Assembly (NCBI RefSeq): GCF_001758785.1
Contig: NZ_LROM01000072.1
Coordinates: 1 to 64,000, forward strand
DNA length: 64,000 nucleotides
DNA from: Duganella phyllosphaerae
GTDB taxonomy: Bacteria > Pseudomonadota > Gammaproteobacteria > Burkholderiales > Burkholderiaceae_D
Direction of reading: 5' to 3'
In this document: positions 1 to 8,298 of the stretch, one piece after another
Numbering within the stretch: the first letter of the stretch is position 1
How the letters are laid out: each line of letters opens with the position of its first letter
Translations under genes and position numbers: made by a program
The notes under the pieces: model-generated
What the model was told of the DNA's origin: nothing
Databases searched by the model: none
Seen by the model: only the letters and a program-made list of their open reading frames with translations

Positions 1-55
1 AAACTAATTGAGAAAATTCTACTTCTGATGGCGATCATTTGCAGGGGGGATTACC

Positions 56-135
56 CTGGCACAACACACTGCCAAAGAAGTCTTTCATGAGCCGGCTAGA
101 TCAGCCCCAAGATCGGCTTGATGTGCTCATTCATT
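56..135 (-). repeat. Direct repeat copy 1: 3' end of immunity gene
   Basis: This 80-bp segment holds the last 13 codons (ending NEHIKPILGLI) and the 3' flank of the immunity gene at 96-809. It recurs at 1389-1466 with a 2-bp length difference and a few substitutions. Both copies lie in the same orientation. Displaced polymorphic-toxin cassettes leave repeats like this. Confidence 0.9.
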
Positions 136-809
136 TGAACAAAATCTTCATAGGACAGGTGCGGGTCATCATTAAGAACGACATAGACCCCATCCAGCAA
201 TCGCACCGCCATTCGACAGTTACCTTGCAGCCGTGAAATCACTTCGTCGGGCCCGTAACCTAGAGCACGCTGACAAAGTTCTGCATCCCAGAACTGGGCA
301 GGATAGAGCGTATAAATATTGTTGCGTCCATCAATATTTAGATTTTTATCCTCACGCAACCCATTATAAACCGGATTCTCATCATTCAATCCACCTTGAT
401 AATAAAAACCATATAGATTGTAGACTACGTTTGCCTTATACCCCTTAAATGCCTCAGCCACCTTTGGAAAGTGCTCGTTCACAACCTCCCTGTAATCGAT
501 GACCTTGTTCGATGACTTAAATCCGAAGCGCATGTGTTCGTCATAGGAGGCTCTGTCCTCATATATATATCGAGCACCGCGATATTTATAGTCACCCACA
601 AATCGGAGCCCTTTGATGGGAAATTTAATGCCATAGGTAGCAATCACTCCGTCTCCGCAACTCGGAGCAACTGGAAGCTCAATACCCGCCAATCCTAAAG
701 GAGCACCAACCCTGGACATCCTTTCCATGATTTCAGCATGACGCTGATCTATGGAAACAGTTTTGTCAGGACGCGCAAAAAACCTTAACTCTATATCTGC
801 TGAAATCAT
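96..809 (-). CDS. Candidate immunity protein for the adjacent orphan toxin
   Basis: A 237-residue soluble protein with no signal peptide or membrane segment. Its ATG overlaps the stop of the gene upstream (ATGA at 806-809), so the two are translationally coupled. The upstream product looks like a restriction-endonuclease-fold toxin tip, and an immediately downstream partner is the classical place for the immunity gene. From memory it resembles Imm52-type proteins, which accompany Tox-REase-5 toxins, but I cannot confirm the family without a profile search. Base composition is more AT-rich than the catabolic genes to the right, as is common for toxin cassettes. Its 3' end is duplicated at 1389-1466. 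Function is inferred mainly from context. Confidence 0.55.
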   Translation of the reverse strand: MISADIELRFFARPDKTVSIDQRHAEIMERMSRVGAPLGLAGIELPVAPSCGDGVIATYGIKFPIKGLRFVGDYKYRGARYIYEDRASYDEHMRFGFKSSNKVIDYREVVNEHFPKVAEAFKGYKANVVYNLYGFYYQGGLNDENPVYNGLREDKNLNIDGRNNIYTLYPAQFWDAELCQRALGYGPDEVISRLQGNCRMAVRLLDGVYVVLNDDPHLSYEDFVQMNEHIKPILGLI

Positions 810-1264
810 GGATTTCTTACCTTGGTAGTAACAATATCATCAAAACCATTAACTTCAATGAATTCTCTAGCTTGCAAGGCCACTTTCTCGCTTGGAAAAT
901 CATACACGACTTTATTCCCGGGATTCTGCTCTATGGAAGATTTTAAACACCTCAAAGTTTTCAAGACTGACTCTTCCGCTGAAGGACTCCAAATGGCCAA
1001 CTTTGTCTTCGCATCAATTTGCATAACAGATGAGCCATCCGCCCCCGCCTCAATTCCGTCAAACTTCACAAAATTGAGGCCTTTTTCATTCGAGTTAGTG
1101 TAGCGCAAGGCCGGAACCGCGCCTTTTCCTGTCGCTAAATCAGAGAATTCACTATTGGTCCCCGCCTGAAAGTCCTGCGCCGCAGGCTTTCCTTTGGGCC
1201 CCTCTTCGACATAAGGGCACTTCGAATAACTTGCTTTTCCAAAAAACGGCGCTATGCGAATCAA
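806..1264 (-). CDS. Orphan toxin C-terminal module, probable nuclease (Tox-REase-5-like)
   Basis: A 152-residue reading frame without an ATG at its head. The first usable codon is TTG at 1264, and the frame is open upstream only to a TGA near 1315. This fits a toxin tip detached from a large CdiA or Rhs carrier. The middle contains a VKFDG segment followed about ten residues later by a hydrophobic strand ending in DAK. That arrangement matches a PD-(D/E)xK nuclease core such as Tox-REase-5. The short C-terminal part is helical in character. It overlaps the next gene by ATGA. It is probably silent unless recombined onto a carrier, or expressed from the weak start. The nuclease call rests on motif recognition only. 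Confidence 0.5.
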   Translation of the reverse strand: MIRIAPFFGKASYSKCPYVEEGPKGKPAAQDFQAGTNSEFSDLATGKGAVPALRYTNSNEKGLNFVKFDGIEAGADGSSVMQIDAKTKLAIWSPSAEESVLKTLRCLKSSIEQNPGNKVVYDFPSEKVALQAREFIEVNGFDDIVTTKVRNP

Positions 1265-1388
1265 TGACTTGCGCTTAATTTTGGTGAAAATTGAGGTTTT
1301 TAAAGGTGGCCTTCAGCTTCAAAAGGCGTACCTTACCCTTGCCCCCCTCGCAGAAATCACCTTAAGTTCGTTTTCCGAGGCCGGTAAT

Positions 1389-1466
1389 CTGGCACAACAC
1401 ACTGCCAAAAAAAGTTCATGAGTCGGCTAGATCAACCCCAAGATCGGCTTGATGTGCTCATTCATT
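1389..1466 (-). repeat. Direct repeat copy 2: relic of a lost immunity gene
   Basis: Read on the minus strand, this stretch encodes the same last eleven residues (NEHIKPILGLI then stop) and 3' flank as the immunity gene at 96-809. The rest of that gene is absent. The relic overlaps the end of the intact immunity gene at 1458-2219, whose last codons (FVNE) use the same bases in another frame. It marks the junction of a past cassette replacement. The 1267-1388 stretch beyond it holds no recognisable gene. Confidence 0.85.
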
Positions 1467-2219
1467 AACGAAGGCTGGCCGCTCAACTTTTGGCATATCG
1501 TCGTAAGCTTTAAGGATCACCTCCCTAGGGCTGAGTTCAGGCTGAAATACCCCATACAACAGACTTAACCACATTGCTGCATATCCTGCTCTCCCAGCAC
1601 CGATCCACTTGGATTGAAGATATCTCCTCATAACTTTACGTCCGGCAGAAAGAATTTCATTGCCCGGAATCGTCCTGGCTGCTTTATGAAGACAAAGTGC
1701 GTAGACCAGATCACGCGGGAATAAAATCTTTATATCAGAGCCCGATAACTTTTTAATTTTCTCAAATTCTATTATTGCCAAATTATATTCACCAGCAAAA
1801 TAACAGTAAAGCATGTACTCGTCTATCCGCTCAGTTGACAAATCATTCTTAGAATATACATTTTTACCTTTGGCGGCAATCTCATTATGAATTCTAGCAA
1901 AATGCCAATGAGGACTATCAATTTTTGACGTGATCATCCAGGAGTAAACAGCCGCCGAAGAGTGAAGCTCCATTAAATGATAATCAATATTACCTCCAAA
2001 CTCCTCCTGCTCATCAATAGCGGTTTCGATCCATAAAAGCCTGTCCGGCAACAGACCCTTAACTTCTTTATCCATTCCAATTAGACACAAACCAACTATT
2101 CGATGGAGTTGCAACAGTGAAACGTTTCCCATAGGTCTATTTTTCGAATATTTTGTTTCCGAAAGAAAAGCTAACGTTTCAGAAGCATAATGAGAACTTA
2201 CAGAGTAATTAAAAATCAT
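1458..2219 (-). CDS. Candidate CdiI-type immunity protein
   Basis: A 253-residue, largely helical soluble protein. The ATG at 2219 follows an AAGGTG ribosome-binding site and lies 8 bases after the stop at 2228, where the toxin frame would end if its premature stop were read through. That spacing is typical of a CdiA-CT/CdiI pair. I do not recognise the family with certainty; the all-helical, Trp-rich character recalls several Imm families. Its last codons overlap the relic repeat at 1389-1466, so its C-terminus may have been altered by recombination. The gene looks intact, although both ends of the carrier gene it would serve are damaged. Confidence 0.55.
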   Translation of the reverse strand: MIFNYSVSSHYASETLAFLSETKYSKNRPMGNVSLLQLHRIVGLCLIGMDKEVKGLLPDRLLWIETAIDEQEEFGGNIDYHLMELHSSAAVYSWMITSKIDSPHWHFARIHNEIAAKGKNVYSKNDLSTERIDEYMLYCYFAGEYNLAIIEFEKIKKLSGSDIKILFPRDLVYALCLHKAARTIPGNEILSAGRKVMRRYLQSKWIGAGRAGYAAMWLSLLYGVFQPELSPREVILKAYDDMPKVERPAFVNE

Positions 2220-2227
2220 ATTTCACC

Positions 2228-5200
2228 TTAACATTTTTTATTATTGCAATATGTTGCAGGAGCGGAATTCTTTACATCCCCAAAGCCGACGGTATTAGCC
2301 TTAAAATTACCCGACTCCAAATTTCTTATTGCGTCATCTTTAATTTTTGGTGAAAGATTAGAATTCTTCAAATAATCGATAGCTTATGCCAACGCAGTGT
2401 TTCTGGACTTAATATTAGCAAACGTTGAAGATTCATCAATAATTCTTTTTGCACTGCGAAATTTTGAATCCCAAAGCGTAACAGTCGCATTAGCTGTGTC
2501 AACCGAGATGATATCCGCACCATTAGTACCGTCTCCTGCTCCATATTTTACAACAACCTGATTTGGGGTTCTCGCGATATCATTGGCCAAATTCAATTCT
2601 GACTGATAGCCGACCCACCCCGACCAATACCGGTTATCGGAAAGAGGGCTGCCCATCTTGGGAGCATAATCATACCCTGCCACAGGAACAGGCAGTCGGC
2701 TGTCCATTTCCACACCTGCAACAACTATTGGCGCTGTACCTCCCGCCGCCGCCGATTTAACGGTGGAGTTTGTGTATGTGTAGAGCGAAACATTTGGCAC
2801 GCTACTATACAAGTCCTCCAGCGTTTTTACACCCGGTAGCGTCAACGGAGTCGAGACAGCCTCATATGCTCCAGTAGAGATATTTTGACGGGCTAGTATC
2901 GTTCCCTCAGCGCTTATGACCTCGCCGTTCAGCATCGGGAAGACTTGATCGGTAGTCTTGAATAGCGAAGATGCGGTTGACGTAAGATACTTCGTTCCTG
3001 AGGCAACCACCCCCAGGACTTTTCCTATGACGGCGTTTTCTGCAGCAAGCTTACCTGCGTCTAATGCACTGGCAGCCGTCACTTGTTCAAAAGAATCCGC
3101 ACGATAATTTGGAGGCAAACTCCACGTCGGATCCGAGGTTAAAGATACAGATGCCTTTCGCTCCTTGGTGAACAGCACCTGATATCCCTCAGCAGTTGCG
3201 CCGCTGACTGCAGCGCTACAATCAGCGCTTGGTCCACCCGAGCACGCGGCTGTGATCGCCTGGTCCCGTACGGCGGAAAGTTGCAGCAATGAGGTGCGCG
3301 TTGCGCAAGCTTGCGAGCCAGCGCCAGATGCGAGGCATTCCTCTGTCGCGATCTTCAGCATCTCCTGCTCGGATTTTTTTGTGCCCACTCCTTTGTGCTT
3401 AAGGTAGTTATTTCCGACCTCATTGGCGGCGCTTTTCGCCCCGGCCTCCCCTCCGACCATGGCGCCGACAGCAGCACCTGCTCCCAGGGTGAGTGCGTCA
3501 CGTAAAGTCTCAGGGATGTCGAGTTCGTTCAGTTTTTTGGCGATGGTGTCCGTCGATAGCGCCGCCGCGCCAGCGCCCAGCGCTCCGCTAGTTCCACCGG
3601 CAAGCGCGCCCACGGCCGTATGCAGAGCGACGCGAGCAGCACCGTCCTCTTTCCAGTCTTCTCTCAGCTGTTCGCTTTCACGAAGCAGTTCTTCTTTTTT
3701 CCCTGGGTCGGTCTCCGCACGCGCGTTTCGCTCCAATTTATCGGCGTCGTCCAGCTTGCTCTGCGCGTACTCGCCGATCTCGAATGCCGCAGCTTGTGCA
3801 AAGGCTTTGGTCACCTCCATCGTCGCCTGCATCGCCTGCTTGTCGAGGTTGTTGGCGATCTTGCCGCTGCTGTCGACGCCCGTCGTCACCTCGCGGTTCA
3901 GACCCGCGACGCTGTCAGCCGCGCCCTTGCCGGCCAGCGCGCGCTGCGCGGCATCGTCGGTGATGACCACCGCACCACCGCCAATGCCGCTGCGCGTGGA
4001 ACTGCTGTCGTTCTCGTTCACTGCCGCCATCGCAGGCATGCCGCCGGTGGCGCCGCCCTTGCCGCCGACATTGGTCTGGTTCTTGTCCTGGGTGCCCTTG
4101 CCTGCCACCGAGTAACCTCCCGACACGCCCATGCTGCTGCCTGCGGAAACAGCGTGGTTGGCGATGTCGCTGGTGGTCAGCGTGCCCGTGGTCAGGCTGC
4201 TGCCCTGCTTGCCCGCGCCGGTGCTGCTGATGACAGCACCCTTGAGGTCGGTGTTGCCGCCCACGGCGATCTGGAAACCGCCGTCGCCGGCCCGGATGCC
4301 GCTTTGTTCCTGCACGCTGGCGTAGTCGTTGTGGATATTGCTCTGGCTGTAACTGCCGCTCACGCTCGCCCCGAAGCCCACGGTCCCGCTGGCGGAGACG
4401 CTCTGGTTTTTGCTGTCGAACCTGGCCAGGTCCTGCAAGCTTTCCAGGTTCAGATTGCCATTGACTGTCGCGATCACCTGGTTGGCGCTGGCCACGGCGC
4501 CCTTGATGGTCGTGTCGCCGCCGCTGATGAGCTCGAGCTTGTCGCCCGCGTTGACGTGGGTGTTGAGTTGGCTGGTGCCGCTGCCGTCTTCATGCCCTTT
4601 GCTCGCACCGACGCTGGCCGTGATGCCGAACGAGGTGCCGCTCGTGCTCACGGTCGCCGCGACGCCAGCCGAGGCGCTCGTGCTCGAACTCTTGCTGTGC
4701 TGGCTTTCCGTGTCCTGCGCGGCCAGCAGATTGATGTTGTTGTCCGCTTGCAGACGGACCGACTTTGCCGCGTGCAGTTCGCTCCCGATGATGTTGATGT
4801 TGCTGTCTTGACCGCCGCCCGTGGCGGTGATGTTGATGTTATTTCCGTTTAAGACGCTGCCACTATGGGTCAGGTTTTCCGTGGTCTGGGTCTGCTTGCT
4901 CTCCAAGTGGCCGTAGGTCAGGCTGACGCTGATGCTGGGACTGGCGTCCTTGCCTGCCACGTCCTTATACGCGTTCTTGGCAGCCATCGCGGCAGTGGCT
5001 GCCGCCATGGCGGTCACGCGTCCATCCTTGGCATTGCCCGCTGCGGAGCTCATCGATTGCATGGTCTGGATCGCACCGACCACGCTGCCGCCCACTGCGG
5101 CAGTAAAGCCGGTCTGGGCCATGCGCGTCTCGTACTTGCCCTTGACGTCGTCCTGGCCCGGATCGATCAGCACGCTGCGACCGGCGAGGTTGAGGTCAGC

Positions 5201-5300
5201 GCCTGCCATCACGTCGCTGCCGCTGACCTTGAGCGCATTATGGGCGCTCAAGGTCAGGTCACCGCCGATTGCCCCGACCGTGCTGCGGGCCAGCCCCCCT
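2228..5300 (-). pseudogene. CdiA/filamentous haemagglutinin 3' fragment with toxin tip, disrupted
   Basis: This encodes the C-terminal part of a very large secreted adhesin/contact-dependent toxin. Haemagglutinin-type beta-helix repeats (runs rich in NINI, GGDTTIKG and NGNLNLES) fill roughly the first 400 residues. They are followed by a Gly/Ala-rich pretoxin region with an EVGNNYL motif at 3399-3428, which I read as a variant of the VENN pretoxin motif, and then by a variable tip. The tip carries GADIISVD followed by a strand ending in DSK, a plausible PD-(D/E)xK core. An IS begins at 5302, so about 58 residues of the open frame upstream (to 5476) are IS-derived and the native N-terminus, signal peptide and TPS domain are missing. 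A TAA at 2384-2386 interrupts the frame. Beyond it 51 further codons stay open to a TAA at 2228. Probably non-functional. Confidence 0.8.
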
Positions 5301-5366
5301 CTGTCAAAATAGTTGTCGCCTCCAGCAATTGGAGTTCTAATCTGCCCTGGGGCGATGGATTTGACG

Positions 5367-5858
5367 ATGACAAAATACACCAACGAGAAGAAAGAGCACG
5401 CGCTCAGCCAAATGAGTGCACCGCATAACAAGCCTGTGGCCGCAGTGGCGCAGCTAACCGGAGTGCCGGAGGCCACGCTCTACCTGTGGCGCAAGCAGGC
5501 ACGCGAGCAAGGCCGCGCGGTGCCTGGCGATGGACAAAATCCTGAGCAATGGAGTTCCGCCGACAAGTTCGCAGTGGTTCTGGAAGCGGCCCCGCTGAAC
5601 GAGGCAGAATTGGCGGCGTACTGCCGTCGCAAGGGATTGCTGGTGGAACAGTTGGAACGCTGGCGCACTGAAGTCCACACGGCTTTGTCGGCTGGACAGA
5701 ACCGCACTGGCGCCACCGAACGCGCGACGGACAAGAAGCGCATCCGCGAGCTGGAAAGGGATTTGCGCCGCAAGGAGAAGGCATTGGCCGAGACAGCGGC
5801 ACTGCTGGTGCTGTCCCGAAAGTACGAAGCGCTGTGGACCGACGGCGAGGACGCATGA
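5367..5858 (+). CDS. IS3-family transposase OrfA
   Basis: A 163-residue protein from the ATG at 5367 (ATG 5355 is an alternative). It carries an N-terminal helix-turn-helix (AVAQLTGVPEATLYLWRKQ) and a second HTH-like stretch around CRRKGLLVEQLERW. The C-terminus is an Arg/Lys/Glu-rich coiled coil (RIRELERDLRRKEKAL), the usual IS3 OrfA layout for binding the inverted repeats and dimerising. The stop overlaps the OrfB start as ATGA at 5855-5858, which points to translational coupling rather than the AAAAAAG frameshift of other IS3 members. On the opposite strand its first 100 bases extend the truncated haemagglutinin frame. Confidence 0.9.
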   Translation: MTKYTNEKKEHALSQMSAPHNKPVAAVAQLTGVPEATLYLWRKQAREQGRAVPGDGQNPEQWSSADKFAVVLEAAPLNEAELAAYCRRKGLLVEQLERWRTEVHTALSAGQNRTGATERATDKKRIRELERDLRRKEKALAETAALLVLSRKYEALWTDGEDA

Positions 5859-6907
5859 TTGCGTTGCCGCAGCGCCAGGAGTTGGTCGCCGATATTGAGC
5901 AAGCCTGCCAGAATGGCGCCCCTCTTGGTTTGGCTTGTGCCGAACTGGGCTTGAGTGCGCGCACCGTCGAGCGCTGGCGCCGCACAGGTGAGGTCCGAGC
6001 CGATGCGAGACCGGCTGCGGCCCGACCGGCACCGGCGCACAAGCTGAGCGAGCAGGAGCGCCAGCGCGTGCTCGACGTCTGCCACGAGGCGCGCTTCGCG
6101 GACTTGCCTCCGGCACAAATCGTGCCGCGTCCGGCCGACGAGGGAACCTATCTGGCGTCCGAGTCGTCGTTCTATCGGATACTGCGCGCGGCACAGGAGC
6201 AGCAGCATCGCGGCAGGGCCAAGGCGCCGCAGATCACCGAGCCGCAGCGCCATGTGGCCCACGGCCCCAACGAGGTGTGGAGCTGGGACGTGACCTATTT
6301 GCCCAGCCAGGTGCGCGGCATGTTCTTCTATCTGTACGCCGTCATCGACCTGTTCAGCCGCAAGCTGGTCGCCTGGGAGGTGCATGCGCGCGAGGGCGGC
6401 GACGAGGCGGCCGCGTTGATGGAGCGGGCTTGCTGGCGCGAACACCGCCCCCACAACAAGCCGCTGGTGCTGCACGCCGACAATGGCGCGGCGCAAAAGG
6501 CGCATACGCTCAAGTCCAAGCTGGAGACGCTGGGCATCACGCCTTCGCATAGCCGCCCCGGCGTCTCGGACGACAACGCCCATATCGAAGCCTGGTTCCG
6601 CACTTGCAAGTACACGCCAGGCTATCCGCCGAATGGCTTCGAGGACATCGAACGGGCGCGGCAATGGGTGCTGAAATTTGTCACGTGGTACAACGGCGAG
6701 CATTTGCATAGCGGCCTGTCGTTCGTGACGCCAGAACAGCGCCACAGCGGCGTTGCCGATGTCGTTCTGCGGCCGCGGCGGGAGGTCTACGCGCAGGCGC
6801 GGGAGCGCCATCCGTTACGCTGGAAACGGCCGCCACGCGCGTGGCAGGTGGCTGACGAGGTTTGGCTCAATCCGCCGTCCAAACTTGACCAGCGTCGCGC
6901 CGCATGA
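5855..6907 (+). CDS. IS3-family DDE transposase OrfB
   Basis: A 350-residue integrase-fold transposase. An N-terminal HTH (about residues 25-43) is followed by the rve catalytic core. The catalytic triad is visible as D145 (WSWDVTYL), D209 (LHADNGA) and E245 (AHIEAWFRT), and the last two are separated by exactly 35 residues, giving the D-D-35-E signature. The C-terminal segment contains the WYN...HSGL motif common to the family. The frame can be extended to a GTG at 5834, but ATG 5855 overlaps the OrfA stop and is the likely start. There is no frameshift or internal stop, so the element may still be active. Confidence 0.93.
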   Translation: MIALPQRQELVADIEQACQNGAPLGLACAELGLSARTVERWRRTGEVRADARPAAARPAPAHKLSEQERQRVLDVCHEARFADLPPAQIVPRPADEGTYLASESSFYRILRAAQEQQHRGRAKAPQITEPQRHVAHGPNEVWSWDVTYLPSQVRGMFFYLYAVIDLFSRKLVAWEVHAREGGDEAAALMERACWREHRPHNKPLVLHADNGAAQKAHTLKSKLETLGITPSHSRPGVSDDNAHIEAWFRTCKYTPGYPPNGFEDIERARQWVLKFVTWYNGEHLHSGLSFVTPEQRHSGVADVVLRPRREVYAQARERHPLRWKRPPRAWQVADEVWLNPPSKLDQRRAA

Positions 6908-6964
6908 CCCGCTGAGGAAAGGACAAACCGACGCATTCTAAAACAGCTTTATGCGACAACTGCC

Positions 6965-7186
6965 TTGACACGTACCGGTTCTGCGTTCAATTCAATTGCT
7001 TGCGTTGTCGCCAAGTTCGCTGCGACCGGTTTTATTGAGGAAGAATAAAACTACGGAGCCGCCCTGAGGTTGATTATCGCTAATTCGAGAGTCTCCGACA
7101 TGAGAGCTGGACGCTGTTGAGTAGGTTTGACATAATATTTCGCAATCAGGCCATCGCCTCACCTTACCTGTGAGGCTCTACACATC
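6965..7186 (+). other. Intergenic region between IS end and araC-type regulator
   Basis: Contains no gene I can support. It begins with the IS right-end TTGACA, which has only a weak -10 (CAATTC) 17 bp away. A second TTGACA lies at 7127-7132, directly followed by the repeated motif at 7134-7154. The sequence to the right of the IS shows no continuation of the haemagglutinin gene. Confidence 0.6.
7134..7154 (+). promoter_or_regulatory. Candidate AraC-type operator, copy upstream of the regulator
   Basis: AATATT-T-CGCAAT-CA-GGCCAT directly follows a TTGACA box (7127-7132) and precedes the regulator start at 7187. The same motif, 18 of 21 positions identical, occurs at 8163-8183 before the TonB receptor. 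A shared site before a regulator and its neighbour suggests the regulator binds both. Confidence 0.6.
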
Positions 7187-8038
7187 ATGTCGAGCATTGC
7201 CATTACCGGTCTAACTGTGCCCAGGGACATCGACACCGTCTCGCGTCCTGTTATGGCTTTGAGTGCCACATCGGTAACAAAAAATTGGGAAAATGCAAGG
7301 CATCAGCATCGCAAGGCGCAGCTGATCTACTCCGCGCGCGGCATCCTCAACTGCGAAATCGAAGACGGCGTCTGGATCGTGCCGCCGCAGTGCGCGGTCT
7401 GGATACCGGGAGACTTGCCGCACTCGGCACGGGGGGCCGGTGAAACGGAAATCTATTGTCTGTTCGTCGAACCTGACGCAGCGCCGGATCTTCCGCAAAG
7501 CTGTTGCACTATTTCAGTATCGCCATTGCTACGCGAGTTGCTGATGAAGGTGGCCGGTATTCCTGAGTTATACGCACTGGGAGGGCCGGAAGACCGGCTT
7601 GTTGCCGTATTGCTTGATGAATTGGTGGCGGCGCCGGTGGAAGACTTGCATTTGCCCATGCCGCGCGATCCGCGCTTGCGACACCTCGCAGAAATGATGC
7701 TGGCCGAACCCAAGGACAAAACTTCGAGGGCCGATTGGGCTACTCGCATTGGCATGAGCGAGCGAAGCATGAGCCGTCTTCTGTTGCACGAAATTGGAAT
7801 GAGCTTCGGGCGCTGGCGTCGGCAGTTGCACGTGATTCTTGCGCTGCAATGTTTGACCAGGGGAGACAGCGTGCAAACGGTGGCGTTGGAGCTGGGATAT
7901 GAAAACGCCAGCGGGTTCGTCACCATGTTCCGCAAGGCGGTGGGCAAACCTCCAGCGCGATACCTTTCGGACCGCATCAGTGGCGGGGAGCTTGCTCCCG
8001 TGCCTGGCATCATACTCCCCGATGACAACTCAATCTAG
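7187..8038 (+). CDS. AraC-family transcriptional regulator with cupin sensor domain
   Basis: A 283-residue regulator. Residues about 35-100 form a cupin-like arm domain (HRKAQLIYSARG, then the signature VPPQCAVWIPGDLPH), as in NimR-type regulators. The C-terminal third contains the two AraC/XylS helix-turn-helices, with WATRIGMSERSMSRLL for the first and VALELGYENASGFVTMFRKAVGKPPARY for the second. It stands 255 bp upstream of a siderophore receptor on the same strand, and both promoters share a 21-bp motif. It is therefore probably the receptor's activator, in the manner of siderophore-responsive AraC proteins such as PchR or AlcR. The ligand is unknown. Confidence 0.9.
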   Translation: MSSIAITGLTVPRDIDTVSRPVMALSATSVTKNWENARHQHRKAQLIYSARGILNCEIEDGVWIVPPQCAVWIPGDLPHSARGAGETEIYCLFVEPDAAPDLPQSCCTISVSPLLRELLMKVAGIPELYALGGPEDRLVAVLLDELVAAPVEDLHLPMPRDPRLRHLAEMMLAEPKDKTSRADWATRIGMSERSMSRLLLHEIGMSFGRWRRQLHVILALQCLTRGDSVQTVALELGYENASGFVTMFRKAVGKPPARYLSDRISGGELAPVPGIILPDDNSI

Positions 8039-8162
8039 GCTGGCCAGGCGGTCCTGAGCCGGAGCGCCCACTGCCGTCTAGCGCCCGCTGTCCTAGCAGG
8101 CACGCTGGGCTGAGCGCAGCCTACCCACGTTGGCAGCCTGCCGTGTTGTGATATCAAGTCAA

Positions 8163-8183
8163 AATATTACGCAATACGGCCAT
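8163..8183 (+). promoter_or_regulatory. Candidate AraC-type operator, copy upstream of the receptor
   Basis: AATATT-A-CGCAAT-AC-GGCCAT, a near copy of the motif at 7134-7154. It lies about 115 bp upstream of the receptor start. A separate imperfect dyad follows at 8204-8232 (TTGGCCGAAT ... ATTCTGGCCAA). Confidence 0.6.
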
Positions 8184-8282
8184 TGTGCCGGGAATTATCG
8201 AGATTGGCCGAATCGAATAACATTCTGGCCAAATTTCACTATTACCTGACCCTGACTACATCGTTTAATATCCCATCTAAAT

Positions 8283-8298
8283 GCAAATGAGTCTTGTT
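8283..8298 (+). promoter_or_regulatory. Possible Fur box at the receptor start
   Basis: GCAAATGAGTCTTGTT matches the betaproteobacterial Fur-box half GCGAATGATTCTCATT at about 12 of 16 positions. It sits immediately before the likely receptor start codon. Iron repression is expected for this receptor class, but this single weak match is not proof. Confidence 0.4.

Larger units (their letters stand above)
5302..6970 (+). mobile_element. IS3-family insertion sequence, complete, 1669 bp
   Basis: Terminal inverted repeats are visible. The left end at 5302-5319 reads TGTCAAAATAGTTGTCGC, and the reverse complement of the right end at 6953-6970 reads TGTCAAGGCAGTTGTCGC (15 of 18 identical). Two transposase frames lie between them. 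Flanks are CCTC on the left and CGTA on the right, so there is no 3- to 4-bp target duplication. The haemagglutinin frame interrupted at the left does not resume on the right. Both facts fit an adjacent deletion or recombination between copies. The right inverted repeat ends in TTGACA (6965-6970), an outward -35 box of the kind that can build hybrid promoters. Confidence 0.9.

Noticed and set aside
5301..5476. Hydrophobic N-terminus on the truncated haemagglutinin frame, resembling a signal peptide
   Set aside because: These residues are encoded by the IS inverted repeat and the antisense of OrfA, so they are an accident of insertion.
6965..6993. Strong hybrid promoter from the IS right end
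   Set aside because: The TTGACA is good, but the hexamer 17 bp on (CAATTC) is poor, and a better candidate region lies nearer the regulator.
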